Below are positions 8,801-16,270 of a stretch of DNA of 64,000 nucleotides, in pieces. Source of the DNA: JACJXW01 sp964418125 (GTDB lineage: Bacteria > Bacteroidota > Bacteroidia > Chitinophagales > Saprospiraceae); NCBI GenBank assembly GCA_964418125.1, contig CAYQKY010000012.1:31092-95091 (forward strand), in the 5' to 3' direction. Position 1 is the first letter of the stretch. Each line of letters begins with the position of its first letter. The position numbers were made by a program, and so were the translations under genes. A model generated the notes under the pieces. The model was not told where the DNA came from. It did no database searches and saw only the letters and a list, made by a program, of their open reading frames with translations.

Positions 8801-9601
8801 GATAGCTTCCTGGTAGGATATGTCCTCTTTGACCGGGACCCCAGCCAGGCGGAAGTGACAGTAGTGAATAATGCTCAACGGTTCCTCGAAGAGAAGATTA
8901 GCAGCGGCGAACTGGTGGTGCCTCCCGGGGTCAGCTACCGCTTTGCCGGCACTTACGAACAACAGGTCAGGGCCAGTAAACGCCTGAGTATTGTGATGCC
9001 CATTGCACTGGGGATAATCTTCCTCATCCTGTACTTCGAATTCCGTTCAGTAGCTGTCACCACAATGGTGTTTACCGGTGTTTTCATCGCATTTTCCGGT
9101 GGGTTTATCATGATCTGGCTTTATGGCCAATCCTGGTTCATGAATTTTGAACTGTTCGACACCAATATGCGGGACCTGTTCCAGATGCACCCTATCAACC
9201 TCAGCGTGGCAGTCTGGGTAGGGTTTCTAGCTTTATTTGGAATTGCTACCGACGATGGCGTCCTGGTTGCCACATTCATCAGAGACCGGTTTAAAGAAAA
9301 CCAGCCCAAAACTGTAGAAGGCATCCGGCAGGCTATAGTCGAAGGCGGCCTTCGCCGGGTTCGCCCTGCGACAATGACGGCGGCCACTACGATCCTCGCC
9401 TTACTGCCGGTGCTCACTTCCACAGGGCGGGGCGCCGATGTGATGGTGCCGATGGCCATACCTTCTTTCGGAGGGATGTGCCTTCAGTTGCTGACTATGT
9501 TCACCGTGCCGGTGCTCTACAGCATCTGGAAAGAAGGGCAATTGAAATGGAACGATTGGTTTGGAAATCAAAATGCAGAAACTGATGAAATATCCGTATA
9601 A
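5894..9601 (+). CDS. cusA: CusA/CzcA-type heavy-metal efflux RND pump (inner-membrane subunit)
   Basis: A proton-driven RND permease of the heavy-metal class that would export copper(I)/silver ions from the periplasm or cytoplasm through a tripartite complex. The N-terminus (SPQDVEDQISYPLTSALLGI) and the TM4 region (GTMVDMGIVLTESMV, about residue 425) are typical of CusA/CzcA. The protein is 1235 residues against about 1040-1050 in the classic members. The surplus lies in an extra membrane block at about 525-632 and a charged periplasmic insertion at about 745-790. A second acidic motif, GIATDDGVLVATF, is at about 1115. The outer-membrane channel gene overlaps its end and the adaptor gene follows, giving the order pump-channel-adaptor. 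Copper rather than zinc or cobalt is inferred from the neighbours. Confidence 0.93.
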   Translation: MLNATIRFFLENKLVAWILLLFFAGWGIVTAPFDLNVNWLPRDPVAVDAIPDIGENQQIVFTRWMGRSPQDVEDQISYPLTSALLGIPGVKTIRSNSMFGFSTIYIIFQDDIDFYWSRSRILEKLNSLPANLLPDGVQPSLGPDATALGQIYWYTLEGRDSNGKPTGGWDPHELRTIQDFYVRYGLSSAEGVSEVASVGGFVKEYQIDVDPDAMKANRITLEQVMGAVKGSNIDIGAQTMEVNLAEYFVRGLGYIKNIEDIEYSVVAVNNNVPLYVKDIARVNIGPATRRGALDKSGAEAVGGVVVARYGSNPMQVIKNVKAKIAEIEPGLPSKTLEDGTVSQVKIIPFYDRTQLIQETIGTLEEALTLEVLITVIVVILMLFNLKSSLLVSGALPVAVLMCFIAMRQFGIDANIVSLSGIAIAIGTMVDMGIVLTESMVKNIKEAPPGKSLMTTIYEATVEVASAVITAVSTTIVSFLPVFAMEAAEGKLFRPLAFTKTFALLASIVLAITVLPPLAHSLFSVQPKGSRWRYFSNLLLLAGGVLVASIFNFWFGMIVIFVSLLELGSIWISNNLSEKASTVYTWVKNIFYAGLVAFFLTRAWMPLGVNVSVMTNFIFVGGIITLLMVVFFTLIHFYEQVLRFFMRFRWLFLLSVTGIVVWGVTILKNTGQEFMPSLNEGSFLLMPTSMPHTGIQQNTNYLRALDMAVTAIPEVESVVGKMGRVESALDPAPVSMYENIILYKPEYKVDEDGHRIRFKVDENGEYLRDEKGALIESRNGKYYRQWRDHIKSPDDIWQEIVAATKLPGVTSAPKLQPIETRLVMLQTGMRAPMGIKVKGPDLRTIEEFGLQLEKYLKEVEGVKAAAVFADRIVGKPYLEFKIDRQAIARHGLSVEQVQKHIQAAVGGMMMTTTVEGRERFPVRIRYPRELRSDPEIVKRILLPSRSGGQIPLGELVKVEYRQGPQSIKSEDSFLVGYVLFDRDPSQAEVTVVNNAQRFLEEKISSGELVVPPGVSYRFAGTYEQQVRASKRLSIVMPIALGIIFLILYFEFRSVAVTTMVFTGVFIAFSGGFIMIWLYGQSWFMNFELFDTNMRDLFQMHPINLSVAVWVGFLALFGIATDDGVLVATFIRDRFKENQPKTVEGIRQAIVEGGLRRVRPATMTAATTILALLPVLTSTGRGADVMVPMAIPSFGGMCLQLLTMFTVPVLYSIWKEGQLKWNDWFGNQNAETDEISV

Positions 9602-10826
9602 AGTGATAGCAGGGCTTGCCCTGCTGCTATTTTCGTTTTTGCAAAAGTCAAGCGCACAACCTCTGGAGAGCTTATTGCTGGCGGCCGACAGCGCCAACCT
9701 GGAATTAAAAGCATTATACCAGGAATACCTCGCTGCGCTGGAAAAGGCGCCGCAGGTAAGCCAGCTGCCGGAACCGGAAGCTGGGCTGGGCGTTTTTCCC
9801 CTGCCGGTAGAAACCCGCCTGGGCCCACAATTGGTTCGCCTCAGCGCCACTCAGATGTTTCCCTGGAAAGGAACCCTGAAGGCGCGCAAAGATGTCGTGC
9901 TGGCCATGGCAAGAGCTCAATATGAGAAGATCGCGGCCTCCCGGCTTAACCTTCACTACCTGGTAAAACAAGCCTATTTTCAGCTTTACGAGCTGGATGA
10001 ACGCCAGCAGATCCTGCAAAGGAGCATTGACATTTTCAGGACGCTCGAATCCATCGCCACCACAAGAGTGGAGGCCGGCAAAGCCAACCTGGCTGATGTG
10101 CTGCGTATACAGATCCGCATCAGTAGCCTGGAAGAGGAGTTGAATATTCTGGAGAACCAAAAGGAAAAGCCGCTGGCGGTGATCAACCAGTTGTTGAACC
10201 GGCCGGAGCAGTCGCCTGTAACGCTTGTCGATACGCTGCCGCTGGCAGAGCCACCATACGAACGGGCGGCCCTGCTCAACGACATTCAGGAGGGGCACCC
10301 GATGCTGCGCATGTTTACCTTGCAACAGGAAGCCGCCCAACGCTCCATCGAGCTGAATGCCCTGGAAGGAAAACCTTCCTTTGGAGTAGGGCTGGATTAC
10401 ATAGCTGTCGGCAAACGTTCAGATGCCGAGCCGATGAATAACGGGAGGGATATCCTGTCGCCGAGAGTGGGGGTTAGAATACCGCTCTACCGGGAAAAGT
10501 ACCGGGCTAAAGAGCAGGAGGAAAAGCTGAAAATCCAGGCCCTCGAAACGCGCAAGCAGGATCTTTTCCTACAGTTCCGGAGCGCTATTGAACAAGCCTA
10601 CGCTGACCTGGAAGACGGGGAGATAAAATACCGGCTTTACCAGGAGCAGAAAGCTACGGTTTCGTCTGCCATTGAACTGTTGCTTGCCGCCTACAGCAAC
10701 GAGGGGGCCAGTTTTATCGACCTGCTTCAACTGGAAGACCAGCTCGTCCAGTACGACCTGATGGCGCTTTCGGCAGTGGTGAAAACCCAGATGGCGCAGG
10801 CAGCGATTGAAAGATATATTCCTTAA
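9573..10826 (+). CDS. TolC-family outer-membrane efflux channel protein
   Basis: A 417-residue TolC-type protein giving the outer-membrane exit duct for the RND pump. After a signal peptide ending near SSAQ it shows the long amphipathic helices of the family, with two similar halves (LKALYQEYLAALEKAPQ early and QAYADLEDGEIKYRLYQEQK late). The ATG at 9573 lies inside the 3' end of the pump gene, so the two are translationally coupled; a TTG at 9561 and an ATG at 9585 are alternatives. The stop codon lies within the target-site duplication of a small mobile element, so the insertion happened exactly at the gene end without damaging it. Confidence 0.9.
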   Translation: MQKLMKYPYKVIAGLALLLFSFLQKSSAQPLESLLLAADSANLELKALYQEYLAALEKAPQVSQLPEPEAGLGVFPLPVETRLGPQLVRLSATQMFPWKGTLKARKDVVLAMARAQYEKIAASRLNLHYLVKQAYFQLYELDERQQILQRSIDIFRTLESIATTRVEAGKANLADVLRIQIRISSLEEELNILENQKEKPLAVINQLLNRPEQSPVTLVDTLPLAEPPYERAALLNDIQEGHPMLRMFTLQQEAAQRSIELNALEGKPSFGVGLDYIAVGKRSDAEPMNNGRDILSPRVGVRIPLYREKYRAKEQEEKLKIQALETRKQDLFLQFRSAIEQAYADLEDGEIKYRLYQEQKATVSSAIELLLAAYSNEGASFIDLLQLEDQLVQYDLMALSAVVKTQMAQAAIERYIP

Positions 10827-10828
10827 TT

Positions 10829-10993
10829 GTAACTATTTAGGCCTTATGGTATTTCGGTGTTTTGGCCCGTCTATTTTGCCGGGTAAATTTTACGGTTGGC
10901 TCAAAACGGGCACAAAGTTCATACCGAAGAGCCCCAGAGTTGGCTTGGCCGCAATACCAGAACACCATAAAACCGCCACACCTAAACAGTTAT
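10829..10993. mobile_element. 165-bp MITE with 8-bp target duplication (IS66-like ends)
   Basis: The element starts gtaactatttagg and ends in the near complement cctaaacagttat (11 of 13 positions pair). It is flanked by an exact 8-bp direct repeat, ccttaatt, at 10821-10828 and 10994-11001. Ends beginning GTAA with 8-bp duplications are typical of IS66-family elements. It has no coding capacity. It separates the channel and adaptor genes of the copper pump and leaves 14 bp before the adaptor ATG. Confidence 0.8.
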
Positions 10994-11015
10994 CCTTAAT
11001 TCGAAAAAAAGCACC

Positions 11016-12815
11016 ATGAAAAACTTGAAAATATTTCTAGCCATCATCATAACCGCCCTCGTCAGCCTGGGTGCAGGCTATCTGATCTTTGGGGGTAAGA
11101 CAGCGGAACCTGCCGGCCAGGAAGGCCATCAGCATCAGGAAGCCACTGAACAGGCTGCCGAGGTCTGGACCTGTTCCATGCACCCGCAGATCCGGCAGAA
11201 TGAACCTGGGAACTGCCCTATCTGCGGCATGGAACTCATCCCATTGAGCGAAGCCTCTTCCTCGGATAATCCCCTGGTCATGGAAATGACCCCGGAGGCG
11301 GTGAAGCTTGCAAATGTGCAAACCGTCGCTGTGGGCAATGCTAATGGCGCCAATACCAAAACCATCTTCCTGACCGGTAAAGTGAAAACGGATGAACGGC
11401 TTGTTTCCAGCCAGGTTGCCCACGTTCCGGGCAGGATCGAACAGCTTTTCGTCACCTTTACCGGCGAAGAGGTTCGGAAGGGCCAGAGACTGGCCACCAT
11501 CTATTCCCCGGAACTGGCCACCACCCAGCGGGAGCTTATCGAAGCAATGAAATGGAAGGATTCCCAGCCGCAATTGCTGGAAGCTGCCCGCAATAAGCTT
11601 CGCAACTGGAAGATATCCGAGGCTACCATCGCAGAGATAGAAAGCTCCAGGGATGTTAAAACCAATATTACCGTATATGCTGACCAGAGTGGTGTAGTGC
11701 TCAAGCGCCGGGTATCCGTAGGGGATTACCTCAAAGAAGGTGGGGTGTTATTCGATATTGCCAGCCTGGGCAGGGTGTGGTTGCTGTTCGATGCTTACGA
11801 AGAGGACCTCGCCGAAGTCCGGGTTGGCGGCCTTGTTTCTTATACGGTGCCTGCCATTCCCGGGCGCACCTTCACCGCCCGCATTTCATTCATCGACCCC
11901 GTTATCGACCCCCAGGCCAGGATAGCCGCTCTGAGGGCGGAGGTGGCCAACCCCGGAGGGTTGCTGAAGCCGGAAATGTTCATCAGGGGTACCATCAAAT
12001 CCAGAGTTGGGACGGATAAAAGCAGTTTGTCTGTTCCTAAAACAGCCGTATTGTGGACCGGGCCGCGTTCAGTAGTATACGTGGAAGTGCCCGGCGCCAC
12101 TGTCCCCTCTTATGAATTCCGGGAAGTGACGCTCGGCGATGCGGCGGGTGGAGCGTACATCGTAAAAGAAGGGTTGGAAGCGGGCGAGCGGGTCGTAGTC
12201 AACGGCGCTTTCATTATTGACGCCGCCGCTCAGCTCAACAATATGGCGAGCATGATGAACCGAAACGTACGGCAAACCGGTATGGCGGAAACCATTCCTG
12301 ACCACGCCGCCCATACGCCGGAGGCTTTCCGGAAACAGTTGATGAGTGTTGTGGACAATTACCTGCTCCTGAAGGACGCCTTTGTCGCTTCTGACCCAGG
12401 CCAGGCCAGCAGGCAAGCTGAACAGGTGCTGATGGCTATCGAAAAAGTGGATATGAGCCTGTTGAAAGGCGATGCGCATATGTTCTGGATGGAAAAAGTG
12501 GAAGCCCTGCAAGCGCATGGAAACGCCATTAAGAAAAGTGAAGACATTGAAGAGCAGCGAAAACAGTTTAGCTTCCTTACCAATGCCCTTGTGGAAGTGA
12601 TAACCGCTTTCGGCACCGGCGAACATGTCCTCTATTTACAGCACTGCCCCATGGCCTTCGATAATGAAGGAGCCGACTGGCTAAGTAGCGAGGAGGCGGT
12701 CCGCAACCCGTATTTCGGGGAAAAAATGCTCAAGTGTGGGGCAGTCAAAGAGACTTTTCCACTGGAACGCAAGCCGACTGATCAGGCCAACCCGAACCAG
12801 TTTCACAATCATTAG
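11016..12815 (+). CDS. cusB: CusB-type periplasmic adaptor with N-terminal heavy-metal-binding and C-terminal DUF3347 domains
   Basis: A 599-residue membrane-fusion (adaptor) protein linking the RND pump and outer-membrane channel. Residues 1-25 form a membrane anchor, followed by a His-rich patch. Residues about 51-80 are a heavy-metal-binding domain (WTCSMHPQI then NCPICGMELIPL). The adaptor core follows, with lipoyl-like (VAHVPGRIEQLF) and barrel segments to about residue 420. From about 435 a DUF3347-type domain ends in LQHCPMAF and a Lys-Cys-Gly motif (KCGAVKETF). The DUF3347 tail recurs as a free lipoprotein at 15151. The C-x-M-H and C-P-x-C-G-M motifs suit copper(I) capture and handover to the pump. 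Confidence 0.92.
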   Translation: MKNLKIFLAIIITALVSLGAGYLIFGGKTAEPAGQEGHQHQEATEQAAEVWTCSMHPQIRQNEPGNCPICGMELIPLSEASSSDNPLVMEMTPEAVKLANVQTVAVGNANGANTKTIFLTGKVKTDERLVSSQVAHVPGRIEQLFVTFTGEEVRKGQRLATIYSPELATTQRELIEAMKWKDSQPQLLEAARNKLRNWKISEATIAEIESSRDVKTNITVYADQSGVVLKRRVSVGDYLKEGGVLFDIASLGRVWLLFDAYEEDLAEVRVGGLVSYTVPAIPGRTFTARISFIDPVIDPQARIAALRAEVANPGGLLKPEMFIRGTIKSRVGTDKSSLSVPKTAVLWTGPRSVVYVEVPGATVPSYEFREVTLGDAAGGAYIVKEGLEAGERVVVNGAFIIDAAAQLNNMASMMNRNVRQTGMAETIPDHAAHTPEAFRKQLMSVVDNYLLLKDAFVASDPGQASRQAEQVLMAIEKVDMSLLKGDAHMFWMEKVEALQAHGNAIKKSEDIEEQRKQFSFLTNALVEVITAFGTGEHVLYLQHCPMAFDNEGADWLSSEEAVRNPYFGEKMLKCGAVKETFPLERKPTDQANPNQFHNH

Positions 12816-12987
12816 AGTTTATGTAAGCAAATTTCGTATGCCCCTGAATGATCTTTTTCGCCAGCTCTGCGTCGCGTCCTCGCCTTGGTAGCGCTGCTAC
12901 CCCCCGATAGCTATCGGGGCCGGGCGTTCCTTGATCTGACAAAAAATCTTCATCCATGGCCTATACGAAACTTACTCACATAAACTC
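12815..12987. mobile_element. 173-bp inverted-repeat element with GAG ends (MITE family, copy 1)
   Basis: Terminal inverted repeats of about 26 bp: left gagtttatgtaagcaaattt, right complement gagtttatgtgagtaagttt, both continuing cgtat. The interior has the palindrome ccccgatagctatcgggg (12902-12919) next to another small hairpin (ggtagcgctgctacc). The left end overlaps the stop codon of the adaptor gene. It shares the GAG ends and central hairpin layout of the elements at 20603, 21583 and 60716. The left flank is TTA and the right flank TAT, so the duplication is not exact here. Most of the 310-bp gap between adaptor and oxidase genes consists of this element and the hairpin that follows. 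Confidence 0.6.
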
Positions 12988-12999
12988 TATTAAAATTCT

Positions 13000-13067
13000 G
13001 TCTTTCCGGTTTTTTGATAAATTTCGCGTATTGATGAGCCACGAAATTTATCAAAAACCGGAAAGAC
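13000..13067. repeat. Long near-perfect hairpin upstream of the multicopper oxidase gene
   Basis: Arms of 26-27 bases (left 13000-13026 starting gtctttccgg, right 13042-13067 ending ccggaaagac) pair completely except for one bulged T, with a 15-base loop. It lies 58 bases before the oxidase ATG. It is longer than usual terminators and has no T-run on the far side. It could be another minimal mobile element, a transcript-stabilising structure, or an attenuator for the downstream operon. Confidence 0.7.
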
Positions 13068-13125
13068 GAGCCCAATCTCAATGAACAGCGGTTTGAACAG
13101 GTTCCTGTCTACAAAACATTGAAAA

Positions 13126-15120
13126 ATGAAATACTTTTTGACACTTATTCTTTTGGTAACCGGTATCCAACTGTTTGGGCATGTGGAGCTGATCCGGCCT
13201 CAGGGAGGAGAAACGTTTACCGTCGGCGAGGAGGTACTGATCGAATGGAATGTCCTTATTGCTCACGATACTCAAAACTGGGATTTGCTGTTTTCTCCGG
13301 ATGGCGGCCAGAACTGGGAACCCATAGCTTCAGATCTCAGCCCCGGCGCGCTCAGCTACAGCTGGACGGTTCCTGATGTCATCACCTCACAGGGAAGAAT
13401 TCAGGTTATTCAGGACAATGCCGGCGCTGACTATAACGATATCAGCGGGGATTTTTCGATTGAGGGAAATGCCTCTTCCCTGAATGCACTTTTTATTCCG
13501 GATATCCTAACAGGGCCGTCTGTAAGCCTGAATTTGCAAAGTGGCCAGGTGGCCTTCTACGATGGGTTTATCACCAATACCATTGGATATAACCAGGATA
13601 TTCTGGGCCCGACTTTGATCCTGGAAAAGGGACGTGATGTCACTTTAAATGTGGCCAATAGCTTGTCCGAAACCACTACAGTTCACTGGCATGGGATGCA
13701 CGTATCTGCAGAAAATGACGGCGGGCCGCATACGCCTATTGCCCCCGGGGAAGTTTGGGCGCCCTCTTTTACGGTGCTGGATAAAGCCGGCACCTATTGG
13801 TATCACCCTCACCTGCACGAACATACGGAAGAGCAGGTTACCAGGGGTGCAGCCGGGTTCATAATCGTGAGAGATGAGGAGGAAGCTCAGTTAGATCTCC
13901 CGAGGAGATATGGGATAGATGACTTCCCAGTCGTGATCCAGTCGCGTGCTTTCAATGCAGAAAAACAGTTTTTAACCAACACCGCTTCCGACAATACCAT
14001 TCTTTGCAATGGAACCTTAGACCCCTATCTCGAAGCGCCTGCCCAGGTTATACGCCTGCGCTTGCTCAATGGCTCGACAGAACGGGTTTACGACCTTGGC
14101 TTTTCCGGCAACCTGGCCTTTTATCAGATCGCATCTGACGGCGGTTTACTCGGCGCTCCCGTCACCCTTAGCCGTTTAAGGCTGGCACCGGGAGAAAGGG
14201 CGGAAATCCTGCTGGATCTATCCGCTCTGCAAGGGCAGTCTGTTAGCCTGATGAGTTTTGCTTCTGAGCTGCCAAGTGGCATTTATGGCGCCGCCAACCC
14301 CAGTGTAATGCCAATAGGAGGCATTACTGGGTATAGTGGTAACCCTTTAAACGGCAGTGATTTCAACATCCTTCAATTAAAGGTGGCAGCTCCGACGGCA
14401 GATCCGGTTACTTCCATCCCTTCGGCCCTCCTGGATCAAACCCCATATGCGGAGGCTGACGCCCAGGCAACCCGCAATCTTACCTTTACTCCTGCTCAGA
14501 TGGGCCCTGCCGGGATGGTTGAGGGCCCCTTTGTGATCAACGGCGCGGAGTATGATATGGAAGTAGTCAACTACCGTATCCCACTAAGCAACACAGAGAT
14601 ATGGCAATTGACCAATATGACCGCTATTTCCCATCCCTTTCACATTCACGATGTCCAGTTTCATATTCTGGATATCAACGGAAATACGCCGCCGCCCAAT
14701 ATGCGGGGCAGAAAAGATGTGGTGCTGGTCCCGCCAATGGGTGGTACGGTGCGCTTCATCACCAAATTTGAGGATTTCGCCGATGAAGATACCCCCTACA
14801 TGTACCACTGCCACATGCTCAGCCACGAAGATGATGGGATGATGGGGCAGTTTATCGTATTTGGCAATACCAGCAGTGTTGATGAATTTGCCATTGAGCC
14901 GGCAATTGTATATCCGAACCCGACTTCCGGTAATGTAATGATCGGCAGGCTGGACTTTTTGGCCATTGAAATTTACAATTCCTCAGGCCAAATTTTAGAA
15001 CGAAGGAAGACAGCCAATGAAAATGAATTTATAAACCTATCAGGCTATGCCGATGGGCTTTACTATATCCATGTAATTACTCCCGCCGGAATTCGGGCTT
15101 TCAAAGTGGTGAAAAACTAA
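13126..15120 (+). CDS. T9SS-exported multicopper oxidase with N-terminal Ig-like domain
   Basis: A 664-residue multicopper oxidase. A signal peptide is followed by an Ig-like domain (about residues 22-108, IRPQGGETFTVGEEV), three cupredoxin domains, and a C-terminal T9SS type A sorting domain beginning VYPNPTSGNV at about residue 594. All copper-ligand motifs are present: HWHGMHV (about 186), WYHPHLHEH (about 224), HPFHIHDVQFH (about 502) and YHCHMLSHEDDGMM (about 559). Such enzymes oxidise copper(I) to the less toxic copper(II), coupled to oxygen reduction. The sorting domain implies export across the outer membrane and attachment to or release from the surface. Position after the pump genes supports copper detoxification outside the cell. 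Bilirubin-oxidase- or laccase-like activity on organics is the alternative. Confidence 0.92.
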   Translation: MKYFLTLILLVTGIQLFGHVELIRPQGGETFTVGEEVLIEWNVLIAHDTQNWDLLFSPDGGQNWEPIASDLSPGALSYSWTVPDVITSQGRIQVIQDNAGADYNDISGDFSIEGNASSLNALFIPDILTGPSVSLNLQSGQVAFYDGFITNTIGYNQDILGPTLILEKGRDVTLNVANSLSETTTVHWHGMHVSAENDGGPHTPIAPGEVWAPSFTVLDKAGTYWYHPHLHEHTEEQVTRGAAGFIIVRDEEEAQLDLPRRYGIDDFPVVIQSRAFNAEKQFLTNTASDNTILCNGTLDPYLEAPAQVIRLRLLNGSTERVYDLGFSGNLAFYQIASDGGLLGAPVTLSRLRLAPGERAEILLDLSALQGQSVSLMSFASELPSGIYGAANPSVMPIGGITGYSGNPLNGSDFNILQLKVAAPTADPVTSIPSALLDQTPYAEADAQATRNLTFTPAQMGPAGMVEGPFVINGAEYDMEVVNYRIPLSNTEIWQLTNMTAISHPFHIHDVQFHILDINGNTPPPNMRGRKDVVLVPPMGGTVRFITKFEDFADEDTPYMYHCHMLSHEDDGMMGQFIVFGNTSSVDEFAIEPAIVYPNPTSGNVMIGRLDFLAIEIYNSSGQILERRKTANENEFINLSGYADGLYYIHVITPAGIRAFKVVKN

Positions 15121-15150
15121 TCTTCTCATACTACCAAAAAATTTCATACC

Positions 15151-15774
15151 ATGCATTACTTCAAAATTTTGTTGTTTCTTTCAGCCTTTTCAACGACGGC
15201 TATTGTCACCTCATCGTGTAATAATGGGCCTGGCAATGCTGCCGGTTCTGAACAAAAGGAGCAGGAAGACATGGGTCACAGCTCGATGGAGCATGGTGAA
15301 GGAATGAACCCTGAAGCCATGCAAACTTCAGTAAAACATTCCGATTCCGGCGCCGCTATTTTAGACGCTTACCTGGCCATTAAAAATGCTCTGGTAAAAG
15401 ACGGCCAGGAACAAGCAGCCAAAGCAGCTTCGGATCTTTTCACGGCTGCCGGCAATTTTGATCCGGCTAAATTTCAGGAGGCAGATCAAAAAGAGCTTAA
15501 AGAGATCATGGAAGTTGTCAAAGAGCATGCAGAGCATATTTCCGAAAGTGAGATTGCCCACCAAAGGGAGCATTTCGAGTCATTGGGCAAAGATATTAAA
15601 GACCTGGTAGCCATCATCGGAACAGACCGTACGCTGTATCAGCAATATTGCCCGATGTACAATAACAAAAAAGGCGGTATGTGGCTCAGTGCCAGTAAAG
15701 AAGTGGAGAACCCTCTTTTCGGCTCCAGCATACCCAAATGCGGAGTGGTAAAAGAGACCATTGCTGCACAATGA
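15151..15774 (+). CDS. DUF3347 lipoprotein
   Basis: A 207-residue lipoprotein: hydrophobic leader and lipobox ending TSSC, then a Met/His-rich linker (MGHSSMEHGEGM), then a DUF3347 domain (about residues 65-205). The domain ends in YCPMYNNKKGGMWL and KCGVVKETI, the same Cys-Pro-Met and Lys-Cys-Gly pattern found at the C-terminus of the adaptor at 11016. This suggests a soluble or membrane-tethered periplasmic copper carrier using Cys and Met ligands. It lies 30 bp after the oxidase gene, and its stop codon overlaps the next start. Confidence 0.88.
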   Translation: MHYFKILLFLSAFSTTAIVTSSCNNGPGNAAGSEQKEQEDMGHSSMEHGEGMNPEAMQTSVKHSDSGAAILDAYLAIKNALVKDGQEQAAKAASDLFTAAGNFDPAKFQEADQKELKEIMEVVKEHAEHISESEIAHQREHFESLGKDIKDLVAIIGTDRTLYQQYCPMYNNKKGGMWLSASKEVENPLFGSSIPKCGVVKETIAAQ

Positions 15775-16214
15775 GGAAAAGTATAAAAATGGCTTTACTG
15801 GTGGCAGGTATTGCACTGGTGGGGATACAATTCATCCCCATCCAGCGCAATACCAGCGCTGAAACCCCTCCTTCCGATTTTATGGCAACTGAAAAACCGC
15901 CTGCTGAGATAAAATCACTGATTACGGCTTCCTGCTATAATTGCCACAGCAACAATACAGATTATCCCTGGTACAGCCATGTTCAGCCTTTTGCCTGGAT
16001 GATCCAAAACCACATAAACAATGGAAAGGAGGAACTTAATCTATCCGAATGGGGAAATTACTCCGGCCGCATGAAACGCATGAAACGCGAATCTATGATC
16101 AATCAGATTGAAGACGGAGAAATGCCCCTCTGGCCTTATACTCTCCTTCATAAGGAGGCAGTATTAAGCGATTCGAAAAAGAAAGCACTGCTCGGCTATC
16201 TATCCAATCTGTAG
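15771..16214 (+). CDS. Heme-binding domain protein (c-type CxxCH)
   Basis: A 147-residue protein with one N-terminal membrane helix (ALLVAGIALVGIQFI) and a heme-binding domain with SCYNCHSNN as the single heme-attachment motif, followed by YPWYSHVQPFAWMIQNH, typical of the Bacteroidota Haem_bd family. It probably sits on the periplasmic face of the inner membrane and shuttles electrons; the partner is unknown. The start overlaps the previous stop as ATGA, so the two are translationally coupled. Confidence 0.85.
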   Translation: MRKSIKMALLVAGIALVGIQFIPIQRNTSAETPPSDFMATEKPPAEIKSLITASCYNCHSNNTDYPWYSHVQPFAWMIQNHINNGKEELNLSEWGNYSGRMKRMKRESMINQIEDGEMPLWPYTLLHKEAVLSDSKKKALLGYLSNL

Positions 16215-16270
16215 GTGCATTGGTATTTTCAAAACTGGAAAATCTCCAACCATTAAAAGCTATGATTAGA

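Noticed and set aside
7940..8962. A 340-codon antisense open frame within the pump gene
   Set aside because: It is the mirror of a GC-balanced, strongly coding gene; it has no signal, domain or start context, and the sense product is clearly an RND pump.
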